From the NCBI RefSeq assembly GCF_003096675.1, contig NZ_QEKW01000006.1, positions 186,001 to 250,000 of the forward strand: a stretch of 64,000 nt of DNA. Direction: 5' to 3'. The position numbers were made by a program, and so were the translations under genes. The DNA is from Actinomycetospora cinnamomea (GTDB lineage Bacteria; Actinomycetota; Actinomycetes; Mycobacteriales; Pseudonocardiaceae). The notes below the pieces were generated by a model. The model worked only from the letters and a program-made list of their open reading frames with translations. It was not told the origin of the DNA and searched no databases. This document shows, in pieces, positions 53,329-61,061 of the stretch (positions within the stretch are counted from its first letter, which is position 1; the number at the start of each line of letters is the position of its first letter).

Positions 53329-53351
53329 GTCAGCGGTGCCACACCGCTGAC
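53329..53351 (-). terminator. Hairpin downstream of the TAP-type lipoprotein gene
   Basis: GTCAGCGGTG (53329-53338) and CACCGCTGAC (53342-53351) pair perfectly over 10 bp with a CCA loop, 16 nt after the lipoprotein gene stop on the minus strand. No T-tract follows; a plausible actinobacterial terminator. Confidence 0.6.
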
Positions 53352-53367
53352 AACGCGGTGCCCGTCC

Positions 53368-54879
53368 CTACTGACAGAGCGTGTTCGGGGGTGGGAGGAC
53401 GGCGTCGACGAGGTAGCGGTTCACCGCGTCGTCGACGCAGGGCACGCCGTTGGTGTAGACGGTGTGGCCGTCGCCGCGGTAGGTCAGCAGCGCCGAGCGG
53501 GGCAGGCGCTGGGCCAGGGCGACGCTGTTCTGGTACGGCGTCGCGGGATCGTCGGTGGTGCCCAGGATCAGCATCGGCGGACCGGCGTAGCCCTCGAGCG
53601 GGGTCAGCGGTTGCTGCGGCGCCGGCCAGTCCGCGCAGGTCAGGCCGCTGACCAGCACGTTGCCGGAGAAGTGCGGGGCACGGGCCTCGGTCGCGCGGGC
53701 GGCGGCGAACACCTGCGCGTCCTCGGTGGGCCACGCGTTGTCGAGGCAGGTCACGGCGTTGTAGGTGTCGGAGTTGCTCCCGCGGAAGTAGGCGGCCGCG
53801 AGCGCGCGCATCGGTGCGCCGTCGCCGCGGTCCGCGGCCGCGAGGGCCTGCGCCAGCTGCGGCCAGCTGGTGGGGCTGTAGAGCGGGAAGACGACGCCGA
53901 TCTCGAACAGCCCCGCCGACAGGGGGCTCGTGCCGGCGACGGGCAGCGGCGCCGCGGCGAGGCGGGCGCCCACCCGGTCGACGACACCGATCGGGTCGGC
54001 GCGCACCGGGCACTGCGCGTCGGCGCTGCACGCCGCGGCGAACTGGCGCAGCGAGTTCTCGAAGCTCTCGGCCTGCGCGGAGTCCAGGCCCGGCTTGGTC
54101 ACGTCGACCACGCCGTCGAGCACGATCGTCCGCAGCCGCGTGGGGAAGAGCTGGGCGTAGGTCTGCCCGATCGACGTGCCGTAGGAGAAGCCCAGGTAGT
54201 TGATCCGGTCCTGCCCGAGCGCCTCCCGGATGCGATCCATGTCCCGCGCCACGTTGCGGGTCCCGAGGTGGGGCAGCAGCTCCGGGTAGCGCTGCCCGCA
54301 GGCGAGCGCGTAGCGGTCGACCGCCTCGTCGGTGGCCGCCTCGTCGGCGACGTCGCCGGGGTCCGGGTCGCCGAGGTAGGGCGTCTCGGGCCCGAGCGGG
54401 CACTGCAGGCCCGTGCTCCCGCCGACGCCGCGCGGGTCGAAGCCGATGACGTCGAAGCGGTCGGTGACCTCCCGGGGCAGCACCCCGGCCTGGACCAGCT
54501 CGATACCCGAGCCGCCGGGCCCACCCGGGTTGACGAGCAGGACCCCGATCTTGCGGGCCTGGTCGGTCGCGGGCCGGCGCGCGATCGCGATCGACAACCC
54601 GGGACCGGCGGGGTCCGCGTAGTCGACGGGCACGGGCACCGACGCGCACTCGAGCCCGCCCGCGCACGGCCGGAACGCCGGGCCCGGCCCGGCGGGTGTC
54701 GCCGTGGGCCCGGCCGCGACGGTGGTCGACGACATCGGGATCGGCGGGACGGACGGTTCCGGCCCGCGGGCGCAGCCCGCGGCGGCCAGCACCACACCGA
54801 CGATGACCCCCAGGGCGCGCGCGGACCGTCGTCCGCGGCCGGTCCCGGCCGCCCGCGAGCCCGGGTGCCGCTGCGCCAT
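53368..54879 (-). CDS. Secreted lipoprotein alpha/beta hydrolase, TAP (tripeptidyl aminopeptidase)-like
   Basis: A 503-residue exported hydrolase. The signal peptide ends in lipobox LAAAGC with Cys36 as the lipid anchor. The alpha/beta-hydrolase domain has LLVNPGGPGGSG (oxyanion hole, ~114-125), FDPRGVGGS, the nucleophile GFSYGTS with Ser232, and a C-terminal TAP-like domain with LGTTDDPATPYQNS (acid) and GDGHTVY (His). Such enzymes cleave peptides or esters outside the cell. ATG 54879 has AGGGAG upstream. A hairpin terminator follows the gene. Confidence 0.9.
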   Translation of the reverse strand: MAQRHPGSRAAGTGRGRRSARALGVIVGVVLAAAGCARGPEPSVPPIPMSSTTVAAGPTATPAGPGPAFRPCAGGLECASVPVPVDYADPAGPGLSIAIARRPATDQARKIGVLLVNPGGPGGSGIELVQAGVLPREVTDRFDVIGFDPRGVGGSTGLQCPLGPETPYLGDPDPGDVADEAATDEAVDRYALACGQRYPELLPHLGTRNVARDMDRIREALGQDRINYLGFSYGTSIGQTYAQLFPTRLRTIVLDGVVDVTKPGLDSAQAESFENSLRQFAAACSADAQCPVRADPIGVVDRVGARLAAAPLPVAGTSPLSAGLFEIGVVFPLYSPTSWPQLAQALAAADRGDGAPMRALAAAYFRGSNSDTYNAVTCLDNAWPTEDAQVFAAARATEARAPHFSGNVLVSGLTCADWPAPQQPLTPLEGYAGPPMLILGTTDDPATPYQNSVALAQRLPRSALLTYRGDGHTVYTNGVPCVDDAVNRYLVDAVLPPPNTLCQ

Positions 54880-55038
54880 GTGTTCTCCCTGCCGTCCGCG
54901 GGCCGTGCCGGCTGCGCCGGACGGTCCATCATGCCGGTGCGCTCGTCGCAGTCGCGCAGGGCTCCACCCGTGACCGCGATCGCCGGATGGTGGCCCTCCG
55001 GCAGGGTTTGTCGCGCGCCGGACCGTCGATCCTCAGTC

Positions 55039-55554
55039 ATGGACGCGAGCGCGGAGACGCGGCCGGACGCGGGGACCGGTCCCGACGCGCCCACCCGCGT
55101 ACGGCGGGTCGCGCACGAGATCACCCACGACCTCGTCCGCGCCGAGGATCTGCGCGGGCTGCGCAGCGACCTCGTGGCCTGGGTCCGGGCCACCGCGGGG
55201 TGCCCCGAGGGCCCCGCGCTGGCCGACCGTCTCGACGACGTGGCCACGGCGCTCTACGAGGCGCTCACCAACGTCGTCGACCACGCCTACCCCCAGGGCG
55301 GCGGGCCACTGCGTGTCACGGCACGCCTGACGGTGACGGGCGGCGTCGACGAGCCCGCCGAGAACCGCGCGGTGTCCCCGTCGCCCTGGCTGGAGATCGA
55401 GGTCGCCGACCGGGGTGGATGGCGCCCGGCGCCCGCCGACCCGGGCCACCGCGGACGCGGTCTGCAGCTGCTCGCGGGGCTGAGCGACGGGCACGACGTG
55501 CAGCGCGACCCGGGGGGCACCCACGTGCTCCTGTGGTGGCACCGGCCACCGTGA
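55039..55554 (+). CDS. RsbW-like HATPase (anti-sigma-factor-type kinase)
   Basis: 171 residues with an HATPase_c fold: VATALYEALTNVVDHAYP contains the N-box (E-x2-x-N), WLEIEVADRGGW the G1 box, and RGRGLQLLAGLSDGHDV the G2 box, then GGTHVLLWW. This is the pattern of RsbW/SpoIIAB-type proteins that bind and inhibit sigma factors or phosphorylate anti-anti-sigma factors. No sigma factor or antagonist gene is adjacent, so the partner is elsewhere. ATG 55039 is the first sensible start. Confidence 0.83.
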   Translation: MDASAETRPDAGTGPDAPTRVRRVAHEITHDLVRAEDLRGLRSDLVAWVRATAGCPEGPALADRLDDVATALYEALTNVVDHAYPQGGGPLRVTARLTVTGGVDEPAENRAVSPSPWLEIEVADRGGWRPAPADPGHRGRGLQLLAGLSDGHDVQRDPGGTHVLLWWHRPP

Positions 55555-55560
55555 GCTGAC

Positions 55561-55566
55561 TACGGT
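55561..55566 (+). promoter_or_regulatory. -10 element, leaderless promoter of the PASTA gene
   Basis: TACGGT (TANNNT) is 8 nt before ATG 55575, matching the leaderless pattern and supporting ATG 55575 over GTG 55569. It lies only a few bases after the stop of the RsbW-like gene. Confidence 0.45.
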
Positions 55567-55574
55567 CGGTGCCC

Positions 55575-55868
55575 ATGAAGACACCCGAGCTGGTGCTCGT
55601 GCCGGCGCTGGTCGGATTGCCGGCGGCCCAGGCGCACGAGGTCGCCATGGCGGCCCGGGTCGTGGCGGTCGACCCGGATCCGGACACCCCGCCCACGGTC
55701 GAGGGCACGGTGACCGCCCAGCAGCCCGGCCCGGGGACGCGGGTACCCGCCGGCGAGGCCGTGACGATCTGGGTGGAGCCCGACTCGGGCGGTGGCGGCG
55801 GCGGAGGCGGGGGCAACATGCCGCGCGTCGAGCCCGACAAGCCCCTCGACGGCGCCGGAGCCAACTGA
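55575..55868 (+). CDS. Single PASTA-domain mini-protein
   Basis: A 97-residue protein consisting of one PASTA-like domain (LVPALVGLPAAQAHEVAMAA, VTAQQPGPGTRVPAGEAVTIWV) and a Gly-run tail (about nine Gly) with PRVEPDKPL. PASTA domains normally hang outside the cell on kinases or penicillin-binding proteins and bind muropeptides; here there is no signal peptide or membrane helix, so its location is unclear. A strong hairpin terminator follows 7 nt after the stop. Confidence 0.75.
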   Translation: MKTPELVLVPALVGLPAAQAHEVAMAARVVAVDPDPDTPPTVEGTVTAQQPGPGTRVPAGEAVTIWVEPDSGGGGGGGGGNMPRVEPDKPLDGAGAN

Positions 55869-55874
55869 CAGGAC

Positions 55875-55921
55875 GGCCCCGCGGCATCGTCGGGTCGGGG
55901 GTCCGACGACCCCGCGGGGCC
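55875..55921 (+). terminator. Strong two-part hairpin terminator
   Basis: GGCCCCGCGG (55875-55884) pairs with CCGCGGGGCC (55912-55921), and inside it TCGTCGG (55887-55893) pairs with CCGACGA (55903-55909), leaving a 9-nt loop and a 2x2 internal loop: 17 bp of stem in all. It begins 7 nt after the PASTA gene stop. No T-tract, as often in actinobacteria. Confidence 0.75.
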
Positions 55922-56041
55922 ACCCGGGGTGTCGCCGGAGGCCGGGACGGCGTTACGCGGCACCGCCGGACCCGGACGCGTGTGACGACGGAGCCACCGG
56001 GAACACCCCGCGGAGCGCCAGCGACCCGGAGGTGTCCGTCC

Positions 56042-57010
56042 GTGAAGATCGGTTACAAGCTGATCGCCGAGGCCTACTCGCCGACCGAGATGGTGCGCCA
56101 GTGCGTGCGCGCCGAGGAGGCGGGCTTCGACTTCGTCGAGATCTCCGACCACTACCACCCGTGGGTCTCCGAGCAGCAGCACTCCGGCTTCGCCTGGTCG
56201 ATGCTGGCCGCCATGGCCGCGAAGACCGAGCGGATCGAGCTGGCCACCGGGGTGACCTGCCCCTTCATCCGCTACCACCCGGCGATCATCGCCCAGGCCG
56301 CGGCGACCACCCAGCTGCTCTCCGACGGGCGCTTCACCCTGGGCGTCGGGTCGGGCGAACGGCTCAGCGAGCACGTCGTGGGACGCGGTTGGCCGAGCGT
56401 CAGCGTGCGGCACCAGATGTTCCGCGAGTCGCTGGAGATCATCCGGCTGCTGTGGCAGGGCGGCTACCAGAGCTACGAGGGCAAGCACCTCACGCTCGAG
56501 GACGCCCAGGTCTTCGACCTGCCCGAGACGCTGCCGAAGATCATCGTCGCCAGCGGGGGCCCGCAGGCCTCGACGCTCGCCGCCGAGCTCGGCGACGGCC
56601 TGTTCACCACCGAGCCGCGCGCCGACCTGATCCAGGCCTTCACCGACGCGGGCGGCGACGGCCCGCGCTACGCCGAGGTCCCGATGGCCTACGGGGCCAC
56701 CGAGGACGAGGCCGCCGAGCAGGCCCGGGCGCTGTTCCGCTTCGGCCTGACCGGCTGGAAGGTGCAGTCCGAGCTGCCCAACCCCGTGAACTTCGACGCG
56801 GCGACGGCCATGATCACGGCCGATCACATGCGCGAGGGCTTCGCGTGCGGTCCCGACACCGACAAGAAGCTGCAGGTCTCCCAGCAGTTCGTCGACGCGG
56901 GCTACGACCACCTCGCGCTGATCAACGCCGGCACGGACGTCGACGGGTTCTTCGACCACTTCACCAAGGAGCTGGCCGAGCCCCTGCGGGCGCTGCGCCC
57001 CTCGTCCTGA
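56042..57010 (+). CDS. F420-dependent LLM-class oxidoreductase (G6PDH-like)
   Basis: A 322-residue luciferase-like monooxygenase-fold enzyme of the coenzyme F420-dependent group. Marks are VKIGYKLIAEAYSPTEMVRQ at the start, FVEISDHYHPWVSEQQHSGF (the HYHPW loop shared with F420-dependent glucose-6-phosphate dehydrogenases), ELATGVTCPFIRYHPAIIAQ and LGVGSGERLSEHVVGRGWP. Substrate may be a sugar phosphate or another alcohol. GTG 56042 is used because the beta strand starts there; the reading to 55982 adds unrelated residues. F420 use fits an actinobacterium. Confidence 0.87.
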   Translation: MKIGYKLIAEAYSPTEMVRQCVRAEEAGFDFVEISDHYHPWVSEQQHSGFAWSMLAAMAAKTERIELATGVTCPFIRYHPAIIAQAAATTQLLSDGRFTLGVGSGERLSEHVVGRGWPSVSVRHQMFRESLEIIRLLWQGGYQSYEGKHLTLEDAQVFDLPETLPKIIVASGGPQASTLAAELGDGLFTTEPRADLIQAFTDAGGDGPRYAEVPMAYGATEDEAAEQARALFRFGLTGWKVQSELPNPVNFDAATAMITADHMREGFACGPDTDKKLQVSQQFVDAGYDHLALINAGTDVDGFFDHFTKELAEPLRALRPSS

Positions 57011-57029
57011 GCACGGCCGTACCCTCGAT

Positions 57030-57054
57030 CACGGGCCGTGGTGTGCGGCCCGTG
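57030..57054 (+). promoter_or_regulatory. Perfect 9-bp inverted repeat before the prfC ribosome site
   Basis: CACGGGCCG (57030-57038) and CGGCCCGTG (57046-57054) form a perfect stem with a 7-nt loop, 20 nt after the oxidoreductase stop and immediately before GGGAGGAG and ATG of prfC. TACCCT at about 57020 could be a -10. It may be the terminator of the upstream gene, or a leader hairpin affecting prfC translation. Confidence 0.5.
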
Positions 57055-57068
57055 AGGGAGGAGTGCGC

Positions 57069-58700
57069 ATGACCGCGGTGTCGGCCCCGTCCACCGGTGA
57101 GGCCAGCCCGGAGACCACCGCCGGCGACACCGGGGCCGAGGCCCGGCGGCGTCGGACGTTCGCGGTGATCAGCCATCCGGACGCGGGCAAGTCGACGTTG
57201 ACCGAGGCGTTGGCGCTGCACGCCGAGGTGATCTCGGCGGCGGGGGCGGTGCACGGCAAGGGCGGCCGGCGCGGGGTGACCTCGGACTGGATGGACATGG
57301 AGCGCGAGCGGGGTATCTCGGTGACCTCGGCGGTGCTGCAGTTCTCCTACCGCAACCAGGTCATCAACCTGCTCGACACCCCCGGCCACGGCGATTTCTC
57401 CGAGGACACCTACCGGGTGCTGGCCGCGGTGGACGCCGCGGTGATGCTGCTCGACGCGGCCAAGGGCCTCGAGCCGCAGACCCTCAAGCTCTTCGATGTC
57501 TGCCGCGACCGCGGGGTGCCGGTGCTGACCTTCGTCAACAAGTGGGACCGCCCGGGCCGCGAGCCGCTCGAGCTGCTCGACGAGGTCGAGCAGACCATCG
57601 GGCTGCGCCCGATGCCGATCACGTGGCCGGTGGGCATCGCCGGGGACCTGCACGGGCTGGTCGAGCGCGCCGACGGCCGTTTCCACCGCTTCACCCGCGC
57701 CGCCCACGGCGCGGCCAAGGCGACCTCGCAGGTGCTCGACGCCGACCGGGCCGCGGTCGAGGAGGGCCCGGACTGGCAGCGCGCGGTCGAGGAGCTCGCG
57801 CTGCTCGACGAGATCGGCGCCGGCTACGACGAGCAGGCGTTCGCGGCCGGCACCGCGACCCCGGTGATGTTCGGGTCGGCGCTGTCGAACATCGGGGTGG
57901 CCCGGCTGCTCGACGCGCTGGTCGACCTCGCCCCACCGCCGGGGCCGCGCCCCGACCAGAAGGGCGAGCCGCGCCCGGTCGAGGCGCCGTTCTCCGGGCT
58001 GGTGTTCAAGGTGCAGGCCTCGATGGACCGCTCCCACCGCGACCGGGTCGCGTTCGTGCGGGTGTGCTCGGGGCGTTTCGAGCGCGGCATGGTGCTCACC
58101 CACGACGCCACCGGCCGCCCGTTCGCCACCAAGTACGCCCAGGCCATGTTCGGCCGGGACCGCTCCACGATCTCCGAGGCGTTCCCCGGCGACATCGTCG
58201 GGCTGGTCAACGCCACCGCGCTGCGCCCCGGCGACACCCTGTGGGCCGAGCAGCCGGTCACCTTCCCCACCATCCCCAGCTTCGCCCCCGAACACTTCGC
58301 GGCCTGCCGGGTCGCGGACATGTCCAAGACCAAGCAGTTCCGCAAGGGCATCGAACAGCTCGACTCCGAGGGCGTCATCCAGGTGCTGTCCTCGGACCTG
58401 CGCGGCGACCAGGCCCCGGTGCTCGCCGCGGTCGGCCCCCTGCAGTTCGAGGTCGTCTCCGCCCGCCTGGCCGACGAGTTCAGCGCCCCGGTCAAGCTCG
58501 ACCGCCTCGACTACTCCCTCGCCCGGCGCACCGACCCCGCCGGCGCCGAGGCGCTGCGCAGCGCCGTCGGGATCGAGGTCCTCACCCGCCGCCTCGACGG
58601 CGAACTGCTCGCGCTGTTCCCGCACAAGTGGCGCCTGCAGGCCGTCGCCCAGAACAACCCGGACCTGCTCCTGGCCCCCCTGGTCGCGGACGCGCTGTAG
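57069..58700 (+). CDS. prfC: Peptide chain release factor 3
   Basis: RF3 is a GTPase that recycles RF1/RF2 from the ribosome. The 543-residue protein has the P-loop SHPDAGKST at 35-43, ERGISVTSAV (switch), DTPGH at 103-107 and NKWDRPGR (G4). The end, with FPHKWRLQAVAQNNPDL, is typical. ATG 57069 has GGGAGGAG upstream, next to a hairpin. Convergent with the next gene at a 1-nt distance. Confidence 0.94.
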   Translation: MTAVSAPSTGEASPETTAGDTGAEARRRRTFAVISHPDAGKSTLTEALALHAEVISAAGAVHGKGGRRGVTSDWMDMERERGISVTSAVLQFSYRNQVINLLDTPGHGDFSEDTYRVLAAVDAAVMLLDAAKGLEPQTLKLFDVCRDRGVPVLTFVNKWDRPGREPLELLDEVEQTIGLRPMPITWPVGIAGDLHGLVERADGRFHRFTRAAHGAAKATSQVLDADRAAVEEGPDWQRAVEELALLDEIGAGYDEQAFAAGTATPVMFGSALSNIGVARLLDALVDLAPPPGPRPDQKGEPRPVEAPFSGLVFKVQASMDRSHRDRVAFVRVCSGRFERGMVLTHDATGRPFATKYAQAMFGRDRSTISEAFPGDIVGLVNATALRPGDTLWAEQPVTFPTIPSFAPEHFAACRVADMSKTKQFRKGIEQLDSEGVIQVLSSDLRGDQAPVLAAVGPLQFEVVSARLADEFSAPVKLDRLDYSLARRTDPAGAEALRSAVGIEVLTRRLDGELLALFPHKWRLQAVAQNNPDLLLAPLVADAL

Positions 58701-58701
58701 A

Positions 58702-59079
58702 TCAGGCCGGCAGGCGCCGGGGCGGCAGGGCCTCGTTGATCGTGCGGCTGGTCTCCTCGGGGTCGGGGACCTCCACCACCACGCGGTGGTAGGGGTCCCC
58801 GCGCAGGTAGATGGCGAGCAGCCGCGTCGCCCCCCGCACTGCCCACAGCTGCCGGCGCTCGCCGACACCGAACGACCCGGCGCGCAGCACGCGGGGCACG
58901 CTCACTCCGGGCAGGTGGACGCGGGGGCTGGCCGACACCGCGTCGCGCCGCGCCATGGGTCGGGCGAGCAGCACGCGGCTCAGGGGCAGGTACACCCCGC
59001 GTGAGCACGCCCAGACCCGGTCCGACCCGGTGAAGCGCACGACGAGTCCGTCCGCGGTGATCCGCAGCTGGACCGCCAT
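58702..59079 (-). CDS. Hypothetical protein (125 aa)
   Basis: A 125-residue soluble protein, VQLRITADGLVVRFTGSDRV followed by LLAIYLRGDPYHRVVVEVPDP, mainly beta-strand with a C-terminal helix, reminiscent of PH-like folds but not assigned. Composition and a GGTGAGAG ribosome site before ATG 59079 support a real gene. It lies convergent to prfC. Function unknown. Confidence 0.65.
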   Translation of the reverse strand: MAVQLRITADGLVVRFTGSDRVWACSRGVYLPLSRVLLARPMARRDAVSASPRVHLPGVSVPRVLRAGSFGVGERRQLWAVRGATRLLAIYLRGDPYHRVVVEVPDPEETSRTINEALPPRRLPA

Positions 59080-59200
59080 CTCTCACCTGCCTCGTGCGGA
59101 CGGACCGGGGACGGGGCCGGGCGCGCGCGGGGGCCGGACCGGCGCCGTGGTCAGGGGCGGGCCGGCGCCGCGCGACGTCCGGGTCGGGGGACGCCCGCGC

Positions 59201-59659
59201 TCAGCCGGGCCGGTCGCTGCGGGACGCGGCCTCCTCGTAGGCGCGCTCGGTGGCGCGCTGCGCGTCCGCGAAGCCCTTCTCCACGGCCTCCGTGCCGTCG
59301 CTGTGGGCGTCGCGCACGGCCTGCTCGGCGTCGCGTGCGGCCTGGGCCAGCGCGCGCTCCGCCTCGGCGGCGGCGTCGGCGACCGAGGAGCCCCCGGCGG
59401 AGGTCCCGGCCTCCCGCGGGGTGTTCGCGGCATGCGTCCCGGACGCATCGGCGCTCGAGGCCCCCACGGGCTCCGCCGGGTCACCGAACCCGCTGTCCGA
59501 CGGCGACGTTCCCGGCGTGTCGGCGCGCGTGGCGGACCCCGGACCGGGCAGGCTCGAGCCCCTGTCGGCGCGGTCGGCGAGGTCGTCACCGTCGGGACGG
59601 CGGTGCTGGGCGGACCCGTCGGACCCCACGGGACGATCGGTGTCGTCGGCTGCGCTCAC
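59201..59659 (-). CDS. Hypothetical disordered/helical protein (152 aa)
   Basis: A 152-residue protein, hydrophilic and disordered over its first ~90 residues (Asp/Gly/Ser/Pro), then a predicted long helix rich in Ala, Glu and Arg (ADAAAEAERALAQAARDAEQ, VRDAHSDGTEAVEKGFADAQ). No family recognised. GTG 59659 has GGAGGT upstream. The helix resembles coiled-coil linker proteins. Confidence 0.5.
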   Translation of the reverse strand: MSAADDTDRPVGSDGSAQHRRPDGDDLADRADRGSSLPGPGSATRADTPGTSPSDSGFGDPAEPVGASSADASGTHAANTPREAGTSAGGSSVADAAAEAERALAQAARDAEQAVRDAHSDGTEAVEKGFADAQRATERAYEEAASRSDRPG

Positions 59660-59969
59660 GGCGACCTCCGGACTCTCGTTCGGAAGGCCGCGCCGGACCC
59701 CCCACGGAGGCGCGGCACCAACCCCCCGATCGGCTTCGGTGCGGCGACAGCATGGCAGGCCACGGCCCGACCGGCCCGGCCACCCTCCGGGCCGGGGCCG
59801 AAGGAAACCGCAGGTGACGGCCGCCTGCGCTGAGCGGACGCGCAGGACCACCCGGACGGAGGAGGGATCCGCCGGGCCGGAGTGATCGCGCCCGGACCGC
59901 GGAGCGCGACGGCGCGCACCGCGGTGACACGATGGCGGGAACACCGCGCGGGAGGACGCAGGAGACGAG
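59660..59969. other. Divergent intergenic region before the kinase operon
   Basis: 310 bp without a convincing gene between the hypothetical gene and the kinase. TCGCGC (59886-59891) and GCGCGA (59904-59909) form a weak stem. I see no clear -10/-35. Confidence 0.3.
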
Positions 59970-61061
59970 ATGGACGGACTCGACCCGGGGGCCGCCGGTC
60001 CCCCGGTCCCCGAGCAGGCGCGGTTCTGCGCGTCCTGCGACGGGCCGGTGGGTCGGGGACGGTCCGGCCGTCCGGGTCCCGAGCGCGGCACCTGCCCGTG
60101 GTGCGGTGCTGCCTACGACGTGCGCCCCGACCTCGCCGCGGGGACGGAGGTCGCCGGGCGGGAGGGTCGCTACCGCGTGCGGGCACCGCTCGTGCGGGGC
60201 GCGCGCGGGTGGTCCTACACCGCGACACGGCAGGGCGACGGTGCCCTCGTCGTGCTCGGGCGCCTCGAGGGTCCCGAGGGGCCGGCCGCGGGCGACCTGG
60301 CGGTCCGCGAGACCGAGGCGCTCCTCGACCTGGACGTGCCCGGCCTCGTGCGCGCGCGTGACGTGGCGCGTGCCGCTGGGCGGAACGGACCCGTGCGGCT
60401 GCTCGTGCTCGACCACGTGACCGGCGAGCCGCTCTCGGCACGCCGCCCGTGCCCGCCCGCCGAGGCCCTCGACGCCGTCCTCGGCGCGGTGCCCCCGCTC
60501 TCGGCGCTGCACCGGCACGGGCTCCTGCACGCCGACCTGAACCCGAGCAACCTGCTCGTCGGGCCCGGCGGGATCACGGTGCTCGACCTGGGCAGCGTCC
60601 GGCGCGTCGGGGACCGCCACAGCGACGTCTGGGCGACCACCGGTTTCGTCGCCCCCGAGATCCACGCCGGCGGCCCCGGCCCGTCGGTGGCCTCCGAGGT
60701 GTTCGCGCTGGGACGCACGCTCGCGGTGCTGCTCGCCGACTTCGACCACCAGCGCAACCTCGCCCTGCGCCTGCCCGACCCCGCGGGCGTCCCGGTCCTG
60801 CGCGACGACCCCGACCTCGTGGCCCTGCTGCGCCGCGCCACCGACCCCGACCCGGCCCGCCGGCACCGCAGCGTCGAGGCCTTCGCCGCCGACGCCCGCC
60901 GGGTGCGCGCCCGCTACCCCGCCCGACCGGGCGACACGGCCGTGGGGGGCGACGCCCGCCCGTGGTCCGACCCGGAGGATGACCCCACCCGGCGCGGCGG
61001 TGACCGCGAGACCCGCCGTGCCCGCGTGGCCCGCGACGTTCGAGGAGCACCGATCCCGTGA
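59970..61061 (+). CDS. Zinc-ribbon protein kinase-like protein lacking the ATP-binding lysine (PknG-like)
   Basis: 363 residues. N-terminal zinc ribbon with Cys20, Cys23, Cys42 and Cys45, then a kinase fold: HADLNPSN with Asp189 and Asn194, VLDLGS with Asp206 (DFG position) and an APE at 228-230, also Glu114 of helix C. The expected beta-3 lysine is Gly97 (VVLGR where PknG has VVLKG). So it is either a pseudokinase or uses another residue. First gene of a kinase/PP2C/FHA operon; its stop overlaps the PP2C start by TGATG. Confidence 0.82.
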   Translation: MDGLDPGAAGPPVPEQARFCASCDGPVGRGRSGRPGPERGTCPWCGAAYDVRPDLAAGTEVAGREGRYRVRAPLVRGARGWSYTATRQGDGALVVLGRLEGPEGPAAGDLAVRETEALLDLDVPGLVRARDVARAAGRNGPVRLLVLDHVTGEPLSARRPCPPAEALDAVLGAVPPLSALHRHGLLHADLNPSNLLVGPGGITVLDLGSVRRVGDRHSDVWATTGFVAPEIHAGGPGPSVASEVFALGRTLAVLLADFDHQRNLALRLPDPAGVPVLRDDPDLVALLRRATDPDPARRHRSVEAFAADARRVRARYPARPGDTAVGGDARPWSDPEDDPTRRGGDRETRRARVARDVRGAPIP

